This document shows positions 33,214 to 47,000 of a DNA stretch of 64,000 nt, one piece after another. The position numbers were made by a program, and so were the translations under genes. The stretch spans positions 752,547 through 816,546 of the forward strand of contig JAQGDQ010002371.1 in the NCBI GenBank assembly GCA_030141605.1, read 5' to 3'. Within the stretch, counting starts at the first letter, position 1, and each line of letters opens with the position of its first letter. Under the pieces are notes generated by a model that was not told where the DNA came from, made no database searches, and saw nothing but the letters and a program-made list of their open reading frames with translations. This DNA comes from Tubiluchus corallicola. Lineage: Eukaryota; Priapulida; Priapulimorpha; Priapulimorphida; Tubiluchidae.

Positions 33214-36149
33214 TGTCTGCAAAAACCAACAAAAAACATTTACTGATTTAGCCATTATTTTTGATCAATAGATGCTTTTGCCAATACAATTCTCAAATTG
33301 ACATTTTCAAAATCGTATCATCTTCAGTGAACAAATTACATTCTTTTAGTTGGCAGTAATGCCGTCACAAGAATTGATCAGAAGCTAATTAATGTTGTCG
33401 CTGGACTGAAAATTATATTTGAGCACCAATGCATCAAAAACTGTGCTTTTCACAACACCTTTCTGATAACTCCTTGTGTGTGAATTCAGTAATGAAGGCA
33501 ATTTGCATATTGAAAGCATAATAATAATGTGAATAATCACGTTCCTCCACTCTACAACGAATTTGTGAGGCTCGTTATAGTAAAATCACGCGGCTGCGAA
33601 CATAAAGCTTCTTATGAACACACAAACTGCAAGCAGTATATATTCTTCTATACAAAGATACTACCTGTTTAAAATGTATAAGTGACAGAAAGCTGATTAT
33701 CCAGTGCATTACAGTAGAAATTAGCTGACAAAACAACAAACATTTTTTTTATTTTCAGTCAGTACTTAAACTGTTCAGCTCATTGCACAACTGTTGACTG
33801 CCTTACAAAATTACTAAATTTTATGTATAATTTTGCACAGTGACAATGCATAATAGATAGGCAGCTGGTTATTTTAAATAAGCCATGTTAGGTCAAAGCT
33901 ACAGTGTTTCATTTCATTCTAGGAGTTTTAGAAGTCCATACACATATTTTACCCAGATCTCATGGGTGACTGACGCAGATCAATATGAAATTTTCTGAAC
34001 AGCAAAACATCTGCGTAACCCTTTATGTGTCACTGCTTATTACAACTCTTCTTCTTTGGCCATGTTTACCTTCTTGGGCTTTGTAAATCAGGACTCTTGA
34101 AAAGCAGTCCCATCTATACAGCAGTTGAAAGTGTAACGTCTCTGAAAGCGTAAATCCAGATAAATTTGTATAATGGTTTTGGCCTTTTATTATTTTTAAA
34201 TTAAGAACGTAGGTTGACGGTAATAGACGTTCCTATAGTTTGACTTTTGTGATATCGTAGTTTTATTTTCAGTGATATCTGTTTTTGAGATAGCTGCAGT
34301 ATCGATAAAGAAACCTCAATTAGACAGATATTTAAAAGCAGAGAAATTCAGGCACGTTTGTTTTTACCAAGCTTTCATCCAACTATATACGAACGCAATA
34401 TTTCTAAATTACTTCTCAAACTTTGATGTTATTCTCGTACGCATCTATTTACTGACTTGATTAAGACAGCAAAAGTTCTCCGAAATTCTGAGTGGCTTTT
34501 GTTATTGCAGGCTTAGTTTGCATTGTTTCTGAAATAGCTTTTAAAAGTCTGTGAATTGTGCCCTTTTAGTATCAAAGTATGTTGTATTAGGACCTATAAA
34601 TACGTGGTAGATTCTGAGCCAAATTGAGGAATATCTGTGACATCTTACACTCACAAAATCTTGCTTTAAAAATAATATTTTGTAGACAATCAATAATTTT
34701 CCTCATGATCTGGACGTTCTTCTTAGTTACATATACCAAGTACTTTTATTCTGATATAATGATATTTTATGTGGTTAATTAGTGATTGTTATGAGTCATT
34801 TATCATTAATTACTTGATCAAAAAATCACATCTAAGATTCATTGAAGTGGCAAACTTTATTTTAATTTATTTAATATGGTGTTTACGTTCAAATAACTGG
34901 GAATTTAAGTGTGAGTCTGTGCCGTGTGAAACTCTCGGTAGTCTGACTTGCGTTGATAAAACCATTTGAAAATCTGTCATGCCTAATATGATATCATTAT
35001 GTTAGTGAAGTTACTGACCATTTTGCTCACAACTTCCTTAAACTGAAAAATACTGTAGCACCATCGTTATTAAGGACTGAACTTTTTATCACACTGCTAT
35101 TGGCTTATTGGCAAAACCGATATCAATCAAAATTATGCTGCTTTAAATGGCTCAATATCCTTGTATTTCTCATTGCTATTTTTTCTTCTGTCTTGCTAAA
35201 AGCTTCAGTTGCATTCTTCTTTCACTCTGATTCTGATGCGACACCCGCCGTTAAATTATATTGTCTCGGCTGGCGAACTATCGTTATGAATTTCATAAAG
35301 GCACCGGCGAAATTTCGCTCTACAGTCGCTAGCTTGATTTGCAGCTGACACACGAAAATGAAATCTCCTTTGCTGACAAATTAAAACGCGTTTCTATTAT
35401 GCCGTAGGTAACTGACACTGCGCATCTCAGTAGCTTCAGCTGCATTGTGAAACTAGGCTCAATTTATGTGGCAGTTAATTAGCTTTCACGAATTTTTCCC
35501 AATAGAAAACGCATAGGAAACACAAAGCCCGATATTCTGGCTTCTAATTAGAAATTGTTTATTGCTCACTTTAATAGGAATGAGAGTCTGTAAATTACTC
35601 ACTGGTGAGCTCTACTGCTAACTGTTATTAAAGCTGGTTGTAATACAAATAAGCTCAGTTCAATCTGTGTCGCGGTAATTACCCTTGGATGACCATTGGC
35701 TTGTCCTTGTTAGGTCGACTAAATTGTCTGCACAAGGTGGATCAATATAGTAAATTCACATTGACCCCAATTTATCGTCTGTTGTACAGGAAGCCAGCCT
35801 GCTAGTACTTTGACTGGTTTCAGTTTAATGTCAATACTGTTTTGAAATGGCTTCACTTCCTTCTTTCTATTTGTCCTCCGAACTGGCATGCGCCTGAAAA
35901 TTCTCTCTGATCTCAAAAACGTTGCGGATTGGCAGAATGAATTGTTTAGATTATACATATGATATACTCTGCAGAGCATGGAGCTCAACTGAACAGACGA
36001 CATTGCTGAAATTGTCTTTCTTTTCAGTCCATTAAACCGTTCGATAACCAATTGTTTTCAATACGTAAACGATTCAATTTAATACCCATTTTTCTGCGAA
36101 TTTTAGTACTTACAAAACGAATTTTTAGTAGCTTCGCTATGCTTGAAAG
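33214..36149. other. Upstream flank of the LRR gene, no gene found
   Basis: The acceptor at 33217-33218 implies a 5' untranslated exon somewhere in this direction, not located. About 33565-33585 (gaggctcgttatagtaaaatc) is a short CTCGTTATA-type fragment like that in integrin intron 3. Open frames up to 110 codons (35719-36051, minus) show no domain and have no matching neighbouring exon. Confidence 0.4.
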
Positions 36150-36240
36150 CAGGGCCAGCTATACCACTAGGGAAATTAGGCACTTGCCCAGGATGCCAAA
36201 TTTTTTGGGGCGCCAAATTCTGGAAGTAATTCTTAAATTT
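36150..36240. mobile_element. Possible hAT-type element end
   Basis: Reads cagggccagctataccacta, then aaattaggcacttgcccagg and ttttttggggcgccaaattc. This resembles hAT ends that start CAGGGCCGG and contain TAGGCAxxxGCCTAGGGCGCC (general recollection). The partner end and an 8-bp duplication were not found nearby. Confidence 0.4.
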
Positions 36241-36261
36241 TTTAGATTAGTTTTAGCATAA

Positions 36262-36330
36262 GTAATTGTATATATTATACTAATGTACTATACTATACTA
36301 ATATTATACTAATATAACATAGTGTGTGTA
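36262..36330. repeat. TACTA/ATACTA low-complexity tract
   Basis: Imperfect repeats of tatactaat and actatactatactaatatt over about 70 bp. No coding potential. Confidence 0.75.
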
Positions 36331-37229
36331 TAACATAAATGCACAACGTTTTAACTTGCTGAAACAAACTGCTTGTGTTATACTCCTGTCGAAATATATA
36401 GACGCCAATATGAACTTGTCTTCTTGCAGCAAAATACTTTCCATTTTTGCTTTACCTGCCTTCTTAAGATTACATTATTCAACGTTTTATTGTAGACACC
36501 ATTAGCATGTTAACCCGCTTTTGCGTACAGTGTACATTGTACGCATACTGTGTGGCAGCAGAGAAAGTAACGACTCTTCATTTTATAAAAAAATTTCTTG
36601 CAAAAGCGCATCTAATTATGACAAATAAATCTATAAAAATAGAAGCTTTCAGGGCCATAATACGGGAAAAACAAGGTAAAAAAGCTGGTGAACATTGAAC
36701 GGCAAAAGATTCGTCAAAGAACTATTTGCAATCAGACAGAGTTATGGCTGTGAAGATGATGAAACTAGTAATTTGGTGTATGAAAAAGAAGTTATTGTTT
36801 CAAAAATTTTCTGGTGAAAAGATCGAGCGCATAGTCAAGAGTATGTACACGAACAATATGCAGCAGAAATTGCAATGGACTCATAAATTCAACTTGAAAT
36901 GAAATCGACACAAGCTGTAGATAGATAATTGACTACAGTTAATTAGTACACTTAGTAAACTAGCTATTGGACAAAAAGCTGCGCATTCAATTTCTCGTTT
37001 TGTTATCGTCATTTGATGTATTTTAAGATTATTAATGGTTATCTGTAAATTAATTTCTCGGGTAAAGCAGCCATGATGTTCGGGACAGGGTGCTTAGTCC
37101 CGTATCTTCGTTGATGGGACACACACTCAGACTGAATGTAACTTACCTAATATAGATAATTAACACACTTTGCATGAATGTAAATGACATATATTACGAA
37201 AAAATAAGATGATCTGAATTTGGTCCATG

Positions 37230-38085
37230 GTACAAGGGTGCCGATGACGTCGTCACTGCCCCTGGCGTACAACTTAGACACAAAATTCTTGTAGCAAATG
37301 GCCGATTTCTTATTGGTCCATAATACATTTCGTAACATTTTGTGGCTTCGCTTGCAAGTTAGGTACAAATAATTTATTTTGCGAACTGGCTAAAGGGTAC
37401 TGATGACGTAATTTGGTCACTTCGTGTGTTCCTAGATCATATCATTAATCATTTTACCAAATGAAAGCGCACATAACACTTCCTGTTCGTCCCTGCTAAT
37501 AGTAGCGAAGAGTCTATCTGTGATCATTTTTAAGTTATAAGCCTCCAAAGTGCATGTTCCTAAGCACAATTTCGTGACCTTTTAGTGTCCTGGGACAGTA
37601 AGCCAAAATGCAAAATTTTATAAAAATGCCCAAAAACGCTATTAAAATGGTTCAAAGAAACTTTCCTAAACGTTTGGCAGCTGTATCCAGTCAGTTCTCT
37701 TTTTTCAGCTAATAGACCAGACTATTGATTTTGTGAAATGGATAGAGGGGTACCAATGATGTAATTTGGCCATTTCGAGTGTTCCAATGTCACTAATCGT
37801 ACTACCAAAAGAAAGCCCACATTTAAGTTCCTATTCGCCCCTAATAGTACATAAGTGTCTATCTGTAAACGTTTTGGAATTATAAGCCTCCAAAGTGGAC
37901 TATTTCGTGACCTTTTAGTATCACGGGACAGCGGGCCGAAGTGCAAAATTTTATTAAGATCGCCAAAACGCCGTTAGAATGACCTAAAGAATCATTCCTG
38001 AAAGTTTGGTAGCTGTGTCTGGTCAGTCTCCATTTCGTTAAAATTTGGCCTTAACAGATCAGACTAAAAGTTGTTTTAGTAAGTT
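37230..38085. repeat. Diverged tandem array, unit about 353 bp, two full copies plus a partial one
   Basis: Copy A (about 37380-37732) and copy B (about 37733-38085) share, in order, ggta-c-atgatg-taatttgg, accaaa-gaaagc, gtctatctgt, ttataagcctccaaagtg, cgtgaccttttagt, tgcaaaattttat and agctgt-tc-gtcagt, with many substitutions. A partial start (agggtgccgatgacgtcgtc) is visible at about 37235. There is no reading frame, so this looks like old satellite or a repeated transposon interior; the family is not recognised. Confidence 0.85.
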
Positions 38086-41000
38086 AGAACGCATTTATCC
38101 TATTAGAAGAAGCTAAGATCGATTAAACTGTTTGGTCTAAACCTAGAGCATTGAACATAATTCAAAGAGCCAAGAAGTGTTTCTGTAAATCCATGTCTTT
38201 AGAAGTGGTTACTTGATCATTTCTTGTCAAAGAGGCATTACATCTTTGCGAAAAATATTGGTTTAGCATTGTGTTCAAATGGCGGCCTATGTGACTTGAG
38301 CTAACACACGGCTTGATTGCAAAATTAAAACTCTGCATATTTAGAAATTTTATCTTCCAAAATAGTTTAAAATAGTACAATTAAAGTTTTTAAAAATTTG
38401 CAATAAATCGCAAACTAATAATACAAGAAAACAGCTTATTGGTAAGTGTTAAAATTAAAAGTATGCTAAATATAAAATTACCTAGAAATGAGTGATATAG
38501 TAATTGACAATTTTGAATGAAGGCGGTAAAATTAATCGATGTACTTAAAACCTGTAATCCACCCATTTGCAATGTGTCTTGAATACATGTATAGGGTATA
38601 GGCATTGGGTAAATTGATCGAACAAAGAAAATCAATGAAGTTATGAAATGAACGAAAAAGAGCTAGGACGTGTCCTGATTTTCAGTCTATAGTATAAGTA
38701 CAAAAGTTCTCAATGCTTTCTTCTAACATCTGTTCCTTTATCATTGCTTTGATATTTCTCTTTCTCCTTTCGACTTTCTTTCTCTCGTCTTTTAACTGAT
38801 GTCGCTTCTTAGTCGCTCTCACACTCCATACTACCCATTGTTTTACAGTTTCTATTTTCGTCACCCTTCCAGACTATCCTTTGCATTTGCAAGATTTGCA
38901 TCTGAATATCAGAAGTGATGCAGCTGGTGGCATCTTGCAACACAAGAAATCGTATGCTTATTGCCTCAGATAAATCTAATTTTTCAGTAACAGACAAAAA
39001 TGTAAATTTGCCGAATGTCAGTAGAATCATAAAAGCTAAGTTTTTATACGCTATTTTGAAGATTATAGCCTTTGACTATACTTTCCTGCAATACAAAATC
39101 AAGTTTCACTCAACAAATTAAATTGGAACATATTAACAGATGTTAACAAAAATTTTAAGCAAAGAGTCATTTAAACAATGCAGCAACACTTCTTTTTCAT
39201 TCAGTGAAATTTGTTATGACTATGAACGAACTAATAACAGTAACGTGTGCCGTGGTAGTAATAAATTCAGCGCACTTATTATTTTCGAAACATTTTCGAC
39301 ATGTTATTCGCCAGATTACGTTTATCCGAAAAGCTAGTTTTCATGGCAATAGTTTGTATTTTCCACACTGATAACTATACAGTTTTCAACTCTTGAAATT
39401 GGTAGAATACTGATTGAAGAAGTGAAAAGCTTTATCAGCGTCTACGTTTAAGACTTTCCCCATGGGATGGCAAAATTGTCGAATATCATATGAAAGGTAA
39501 ATGAAAAATAATATGTGGTCGTATTGATTTCCTCTCCCCATATATTACTTACGTTAGTGATTCCCTCGAACTGAGTCTACTAAGACTGTGCGTCCAAACA
39601 ACGTAATCGTACACCAAGCCATCTCACAGCTTATTCTCACAGAAGATTGTCGATAAACACATAATAGTTTGGTCAGGTTATCAGGTGGCTGCTCTTACTA
39701 TATTTATTCCTCTGTATCTATATTCTACACTTCATGAATAAATCAGCGCGTGGTTGATGCATCTCACTTAGGATGTATATTGAGAATTGTAGTCAGATAG
39801 TGTTGATCAATGAAACAAGAGTATCAACACATCTACAGTAGCAATGAACCCACCAAATAAAGCCAATATTATGACTGTTTTTTGTCTTGCTTGTCTTTTT
39901 CTGCATATTATTTCCTGTATTGAATTGTATTATTTTTGCAGTCTTCTTAAACTATTTACATTGCCGTCTTTCTTCTCTTCCCGCTGCATCTATTTGCACT
40001 TCCCTTCCCTTTCTCTCTCCCTTAAACGCGTGGATGTACTGATCATTAATACTGTCCTTAAAAATAGCCTATAAAATAAAGTTGAGCGGCTGAGTGAAAA
40101 TAGCCTGATTCCAATCTGCCCTTTTAAAGGTTAGCACTAACAGCAACCCATGAAATCGTGCGTTGAGTTCAATTTGGCAGGATCGACTGTTCACATGTGA
40201 TTTACGCATCTGAACTGCTCGGTGTATTGATGATTGGACTTTCTCAGTAATCCGATGCTTGAGGCAAGAAAAGAACATCGACGTAGAGTTAGATTGTGTG
40301 CCTAAGCATCCTGTTTTCTGCGTTTGCCCGAAGCACCGTCTAGCATAAATTATCGACGTTACTCACTCGTGAATGTTATGCAAATGAACATTGTATGGAA
40401 GACGTCACTCATATATTTGCTAACTGTATAGCCTCGTTATTGGTTTGTAAATAATGCAGCGTGAAGCCACTTAATTAAACTGCATTGTGAGGCATAACAG
40501 GTGACCTTTCACTTTCAGGTCAAGGGCATTAAAATCAACCAATTAGCCGTTGCCTTACTGAATTTTTTATTTGTCTACATAGAAAAGCTAACTTGTTACA
40601 CATTTTATCGTCAGTTTTCCTATTGAAATTGCTTAAAATTTAGAATTTCATGTGCCTCCCATTTTCTTATCGTAACCTTATTTGACTAATGTATGACGGT
40701 TCAGTGTAAACTATAATCCCATCTGATCTACATAGGCTAAGCTCCAGGGATTTGGGCCACAACTGGCTGATGTTCAATTACCGTCCTTAATTGGCATCTC
40801 GGAAGCACAAGAGTATTTCAAAGCTTACAAATACCATTAAAGCCGCTTGCCGCGGCTCCGAAAGTACGTCATTACAAATGCTCAAACTATCTTTGGTCGC
40901 CTTTTGATAATTTACTCGCGCCTGCTTTTTTTTTACTTGGGCGAATACAACATACAATAATTATGGAAATTGATAGTAGTATTCTAGTACTAGTAGGCTA

Positions 41001-44000
41001 ATTTTTATACAAAGATATCTTAATGTGGTGTCTGCAGAAAAAGTTACCCTTGCAGCAACTAAGGCAACTCTGAAAGTATCAGTCAAGTTAGTGTCAACAA
41101 CGTAAAGTTTTTTCATGGAATTTTTGCATGGCAGCTAGGATACTGGTACCACATTTTTCGTTTTGAACAGTTTAAACGTCAGCAACAATTGAAATTTTTC
41201 GTTTTCGTACAAGTCCTTCATGTCTGACAGCATATTACAAACCTTATTAGGCAACCGTAAATGCGGAAATAAGTTCAGATACGCTCTTAACACTGCTCAA
41301 GACGTGTCCACACTTTGACTTTTTGCAACAAACTGTAAATCTGGACGTATCGGATTTTTGAAGTCCATCTCTTTCTAAACACTCATAATATCACGCAAAA
41401 ACGTTTTCATGAAATTATGTGCCACGGACGGATGAATGGCGAATTATTAGGGTAACAACCCAGTGAAGGAAGCGTAATTTGGCGTAATGTGGAGAGTTGC
41501 TGCTTATTGCCTATATTTTTGCGTTTCAATAGCGTATTGGCCGAGACACTCGCAGCCTGAGGTGAATCTTGGGTGAGGGCGAACATTCTCGAAAAATAAA
41601 AAAACAAGCCTCCATAAATTCAGATTCAAATCCTTAAGCATGAGAGTGTGTAGAAGTGCAAATTATTAGATTATTATGCTCGTGGTTGATTGACCGACAG
41701 TATGCACGGTGCTTGTGACTAATTATCACTTGACTTGGCCTGGCCACTGCAGTTTACTCATCTGTGAGGAGTTTGCAATTTGCGGTAAGTTTCACATTCT
41801 GGTTCCGTTCTTAGGTTTTTAAGCAACCCTTGCTTTTTAACCGTACTATTGTAAGAAGATTTTGATTCTTACCCCAGGTGAGTAACAGGTTGCAGGTTTT
41901 GTAACCCTGTCCCTCTAATTTTGCGAGTTAATATAAATTAAAAATGGATGTCTAACATAAATAAAAGTAATCAATGTACAGGTTCCCTTAGATCCCGCTG
42001 CTCGCGTATAATAATTTCTAACATTCACTGTTTTAATTTAAATGGCAACATACACACATTAAATACACGTTTTAACAGCTTAAGTAAATGAATGTAGTTA
42101 ACGTTAAAGTTTTGATTTCTATGCTTAATAAGTGCCGTGGAACACTTTCAACAAAGTTGATTTCTAAGTTTTCAAATACATTTTGTTTCATTGCGATTGA
42201 AGTTGATGATTAGCACACGAGTGGGCTGTAGTGTGACGACTCGTAGATGATGGTTAATCGTTCAAAATTCCTATATGTGTAATCTAAATTTTTTTATTTA
42301 ATTTCAACATATATACCGTTTTAAATCGTGTTTAGTTAAATGATTTTTATTGGCCATCTGTAAAAATGGTAGCAGAGTTGAATTGTATGTCAGTGCACAG
42401 AAAAGACCAAAAATTTAATGTGATCTGCAATGAAGCAAATTAACTAGAGTATTTATTAAAACTAGTACGTATAGTGAACGGGATTCTGTAGACGAATAAT
42501 AGTAAATGAAATTATAATCATCTGCATGAATTTATTTGCGTGAACTCAAAGTCTGACCATTTTGGTTTAGTAATACAACTACGTTTGGCCTGCAAGTGCT
42601 TTTCGAAATTTTGAAACCAGTTCGGCGATTTTAAGTGAAGTTATCTGTATCAACAATTGTCCTTAAATGTTCTGGAATGCAAATTTAATTTACATCTTAG
42701 CTTAATGACACATTTGTCAAAAATGACTATGGAGCTGCAGTTTTTTACCCTTTACATAGCGTTGCTGTGAAATTTCTGCGCAGGAAAAGCTCATGCTACA
42801 TTCATGAGCTTTCTAGTGTAAATAAAAGCGTGTAAGGTGCCGCAATTACTTGCCAGTGCCCTGTACTCCAATGCAACAGCAAATAGTGAAAAACATGAAA
42901 ATTACCCAGAGTAATGAAACTGGATGGACGGCGGAGTTTTCATGCTTTTCATTCATTGGTAAATGATTTTGTATATATTACTGTACACTTGAATCGTCTT
43001 TTTCGATTGCACGTGGAAAAACTGTAAGTACACAAATGCACCCCAAAAGCGTAGTGATAAAGAAGTGTAAACCCATGTCGTAAAGGCAGTGCATCAGCAT
43101 ACCATGCCTCACATCCACTTATCATAACCCGTCAGGTAAACGCATATGCATGCTATTAGATAAAAATAACACTGAAACTTTGCGTGATAATGTTAGTAAG
43201 GAATTGAGCATGTCATAAATGATTAATTAGCCAAGTCTCCAATCATGTTATTTGTGCTCTACACTGCTTTTGAAGTAAAAACAGTTATCGGCAGCAAACT
43301 TTGTATGTGTATTTTATACATGTATTTTATGCATTTTATAAATTATAACACTGCCACCCCTGTGATTACATTTGTTGTTAAAGTTTTTTGTATGAGGAAA
43401 AAGTATAAATACTTTTTCATGAAAAAGTGTAAATAGCATTAAAATGTTGTTCAAATAAAAAAGCTTCAGTGTTTTGAAAACAATTTATGTCACGAATAAC
43501 AGAGAAACTATAGCTTCTGATTAAAATCACGAAATTACATTATTGCTTGTGATCCAACTTGCGAATTTTTAATTTCCTTTATTAAAAAAATGAACAGTTT
43601 GACCAACAACAAGCTAACCGAATTAAACATTTAATAAATTTACGGACATTTTTGAAACGGTCACTATAAAAAAGGATACGCCTACAGCCGTAGTGTGAAC
43701 GCTAAAGTTTTAACTTTTGTAATAGTCGTAAAGTTAAAAGAATTAATTTATTAATCATCAGGTGAATTTTCAAACCACCTGGTAAGTCTTCGGCATTGGC
43801 ATAAACAAATGGCCTAATATTAGACAGTTTTCTTGTGCTAGAAATATTTATAATTCAAGTATGATTGTGCGCTTTTATTGATCTCACTGATTTTCACGCC
43901 TCAAGCGCCCTACTCTGGTAATAGTACACAGATATGAAAGCTTTTACCGGGCTACAGAAAGCATTCTAGATTTATTATCCTCCGTTGTAAAACAAGGAAA

Positions 44001-47000
44001 GGCTTTGCCGCTGTGGAAGGAACTTTATGATATAATTAGCAGCTCTTGCTCATTATTGCCGTGACATGGTCATGACACTGAGCAAGGTGATGGTTGCACC
44101 ACTAAAAATATTTTGCTCAGCTAATTTACCTACTGATAATCTGGAAAACAGACTTGGTGCTGACAAGTCAAGTACTTTTTTCATTTTCTTTTCATTTAGT
44201 TGGGAACTTTACCAAGGCCCAGTGTAATTAATTATGTGGCATAAGGGATCAACAACAGCTTGCATGAATTACATGAATAATATACATGTATTTGCAACAA
44301 AATCAGTAGAACGTTTTTACTCTATTTGAGCCTTTTTCAGCTATATAGCTACCTTTTTTTCAGTTACATAGCTGAGCAAAGTATTGCCTTTAAATGACGT
44401 TACAAACCCACAGTTAATTAACGTTGATGCCAAACTTACAAAACAGGAAACGTGAAAAAGTTGGCATGCAGTCTGAATTTGAACCAAGAGCATTCTGCTG
44501 AATATGCAGAGATGGCTTAGATCACTAGGTCATATTTACAATGACATTTGCTTGCATGAGAATTGTGGGCACTACACCTGCCGATGGGAAAGAAAAATCG
44601 ACGTGTGTAAAACCTCTGCATAAATATTCTGTCTAAATTGTTATAGCTAAGAAAGGCTATTATTTTGTTTTTTAAATTGCAGACCCTATACACGGCGACA
44701 CTGAGTTACTACAAATGTGCCATTGTTGAACTTCAAAATTCATTTCCCAGTCTTTACAACATGAAAATGTCGCGTAGGGCCCAGCACAAATGGCAGCTTT
44801 TCTTAGCATTTTAGATGGTTTTTGCATTCGTAGGCACGATTGCAGGTGTTTTACGGTTTCGTTGTCGAGAGTTGCTGTCATGGGATTTCTGCCATTTTGT
44901 GAACTGAATGCCAAGCATTGAAATATAAAATTTTCGTTTGCATTTATACTTGTTTGTAGAAGAAAATTGGACGAGGTTTTCTACGTAGAGTTGTAGGCGG
45001 AAATCCGCCTACCGCTTCAAATGCCTGAATATCCTAACGCTCTGTTTGCTTTCCTGACATTTTCATGATGACTGTGGTCACAGAGTTCAATTTTAAGTTG
45101 TGTGACCAACTTACTCACATCCCAAAGAAAAAACATCTTCTTGAATTATCTTTATTTTTAAAGGCATTGGAAATAAATTTAGGCATATTTTCACATAACA
45201 GTTTAACTGATGCAAAGAAATTCGCATTTTTATTTATGTAATTTGGAATTGTTTGGGTGGGCGGCGGGGAAGGAGTAAAAATCGTGTAGCATGTAGGGTG
45301 TCGGCATGCTTTTTCTTTTATTGGCGTATCACGTATTTATCTGAGCACTGTTCAAAACAGTGAGAATCCGCGAGAATTATTACAGCCGCAAATATTCATT
45401 TCTAAATTATCATCATTATTTAAAACTTCCACTGATCTCCCTGCTCATATATAATATGCCACTTGAATTACGTATGATCTTTTCACATGGACTGTATAAG
45501 AATTTTCCCTTTTAACGCTACTCTAAGATCAAAGATGTAAGGTAATCCCCAGGTAATGTCATTTTGTGGGAAGGTAAAGTCTTTGGCTCTGGGCAATTCA
45601 ATTCTAGGAATTTTTTATCTGAAAAACCTTTTGATTCAATCATCATCAAGACACAAGGGAATATCTTTAATCTCTTGTTGAGGCTATCCGCAAACATTTT
45701 TTCGTACAGCTGGGCAATTCATACAGTGGGAATACAGTACTTAACAACAGAGCCGATTTATAAATTTTAGTTTATTATCAAAAATAATCCTTGTAAATGA
45801 GATACAGAACTGAATACTGAACGTTCTTGCCACGTTTAGATACTATATTTTGCATACTCCCTGTACGAGATAAACAGGCGTGAGCAGCATGGCAAATGAA
45901 ATCGGCCAGATGCAATCTACTGGGTTTCGCCCTTGTTAATGACCTGGCCAGGTATCCTTCACTTGCTCGCCGTGATCATTCAGCTGTTGCCTATTTAACT
46001 TGATGGTCTTGAAGTAAAATGTGTTTATATACGGCAATGTTTGCTTCGAAGTTCTTTTAATTAATTTCTAGTAGCTTACCAAATTTTATGGAAAAACTTC
46101 AGTCTAAACAGATACATAGTGGTTCCATCTTTTATAACTGAAATAACGCTTAAAATTTAATGTTATTTTTTTTGTCTTTTGTTAATTTTCTAAAAAGAAG
46201 TGCTTTATTTTTATTAACTGAAATTGACTAACATTTATTAATTATTTATTAACTGAAAATCGTGTAAAATTTTGAAATTATTTCGTAAGTGCCATTTTAT
46301 ACGCTTTCCAAGCCAATTGACTTGCAATGCCCAAGATGTTTTTTACATGAAGCGCATTGTATCTTCATATTCAAACGTCATTAATCATGCTAATACCAGC
46401 TTCGCAGGCAAATTCACACGCGCCCTACATGTTTTCGACCATAGGATACATTGAGTATGACATATCATACAGTCATACTATGTCAACTGCAAACATACGT
46501 GTACTGTGTAGGGATATGTGTCTCTAAGTTATCTCTATAGCAGACAGACAGATTGCGCTTGTAAGGGAAACTGGGGCTGCAGAAGAAGCGAATTCATACC
46601 AATGATCGCGTACATCTAACAAATTTTCTTAGAAAATCCATCGATTGTTATCCCCATGGGGCGGCTGATTGAAAATTTGCCCCAAATAGCTTTTGTGTAC
46701 GGCAGGATTATATAAATATTGGAACGGACTACAATTCATCGAAGAGTTGCCCATCAGAGAATTTCAGTAAGGCAAATTTGGCTTTTAGAAATGTGCCACA
46801 GGAAGCAAACATCAATATCTGACGTTTAAAACCACTTAAAAGTCGTCTGAGCCCAAAGTCCCATGGGTGAGCTGATCGATTCTCCAAATAAAAATGAAAT
46901 ACTTCAAACTTTGCAGTGAAGTCAGACTTAATCATAATTTGGCTAATAATTTTCTTAACGACATATTTTGCCTTCCAGCAATCAAATCAATTTGTCAATT

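Noticed and set aside
35719-36051. 110-codon minus-strand frame near the LRR upstream flank
   Set aside because: No recognisable domain; no consistent exon partner; composition like the surrounding non-coding DNA.
38682-39030. Two overlapping minus-strand frames with a Lys/Arg/Glu-rich stretch
   Set aside because: Looked briefly like a coiled-coil exon pair, but no splice junction joins them sensibly and no family is recognised.
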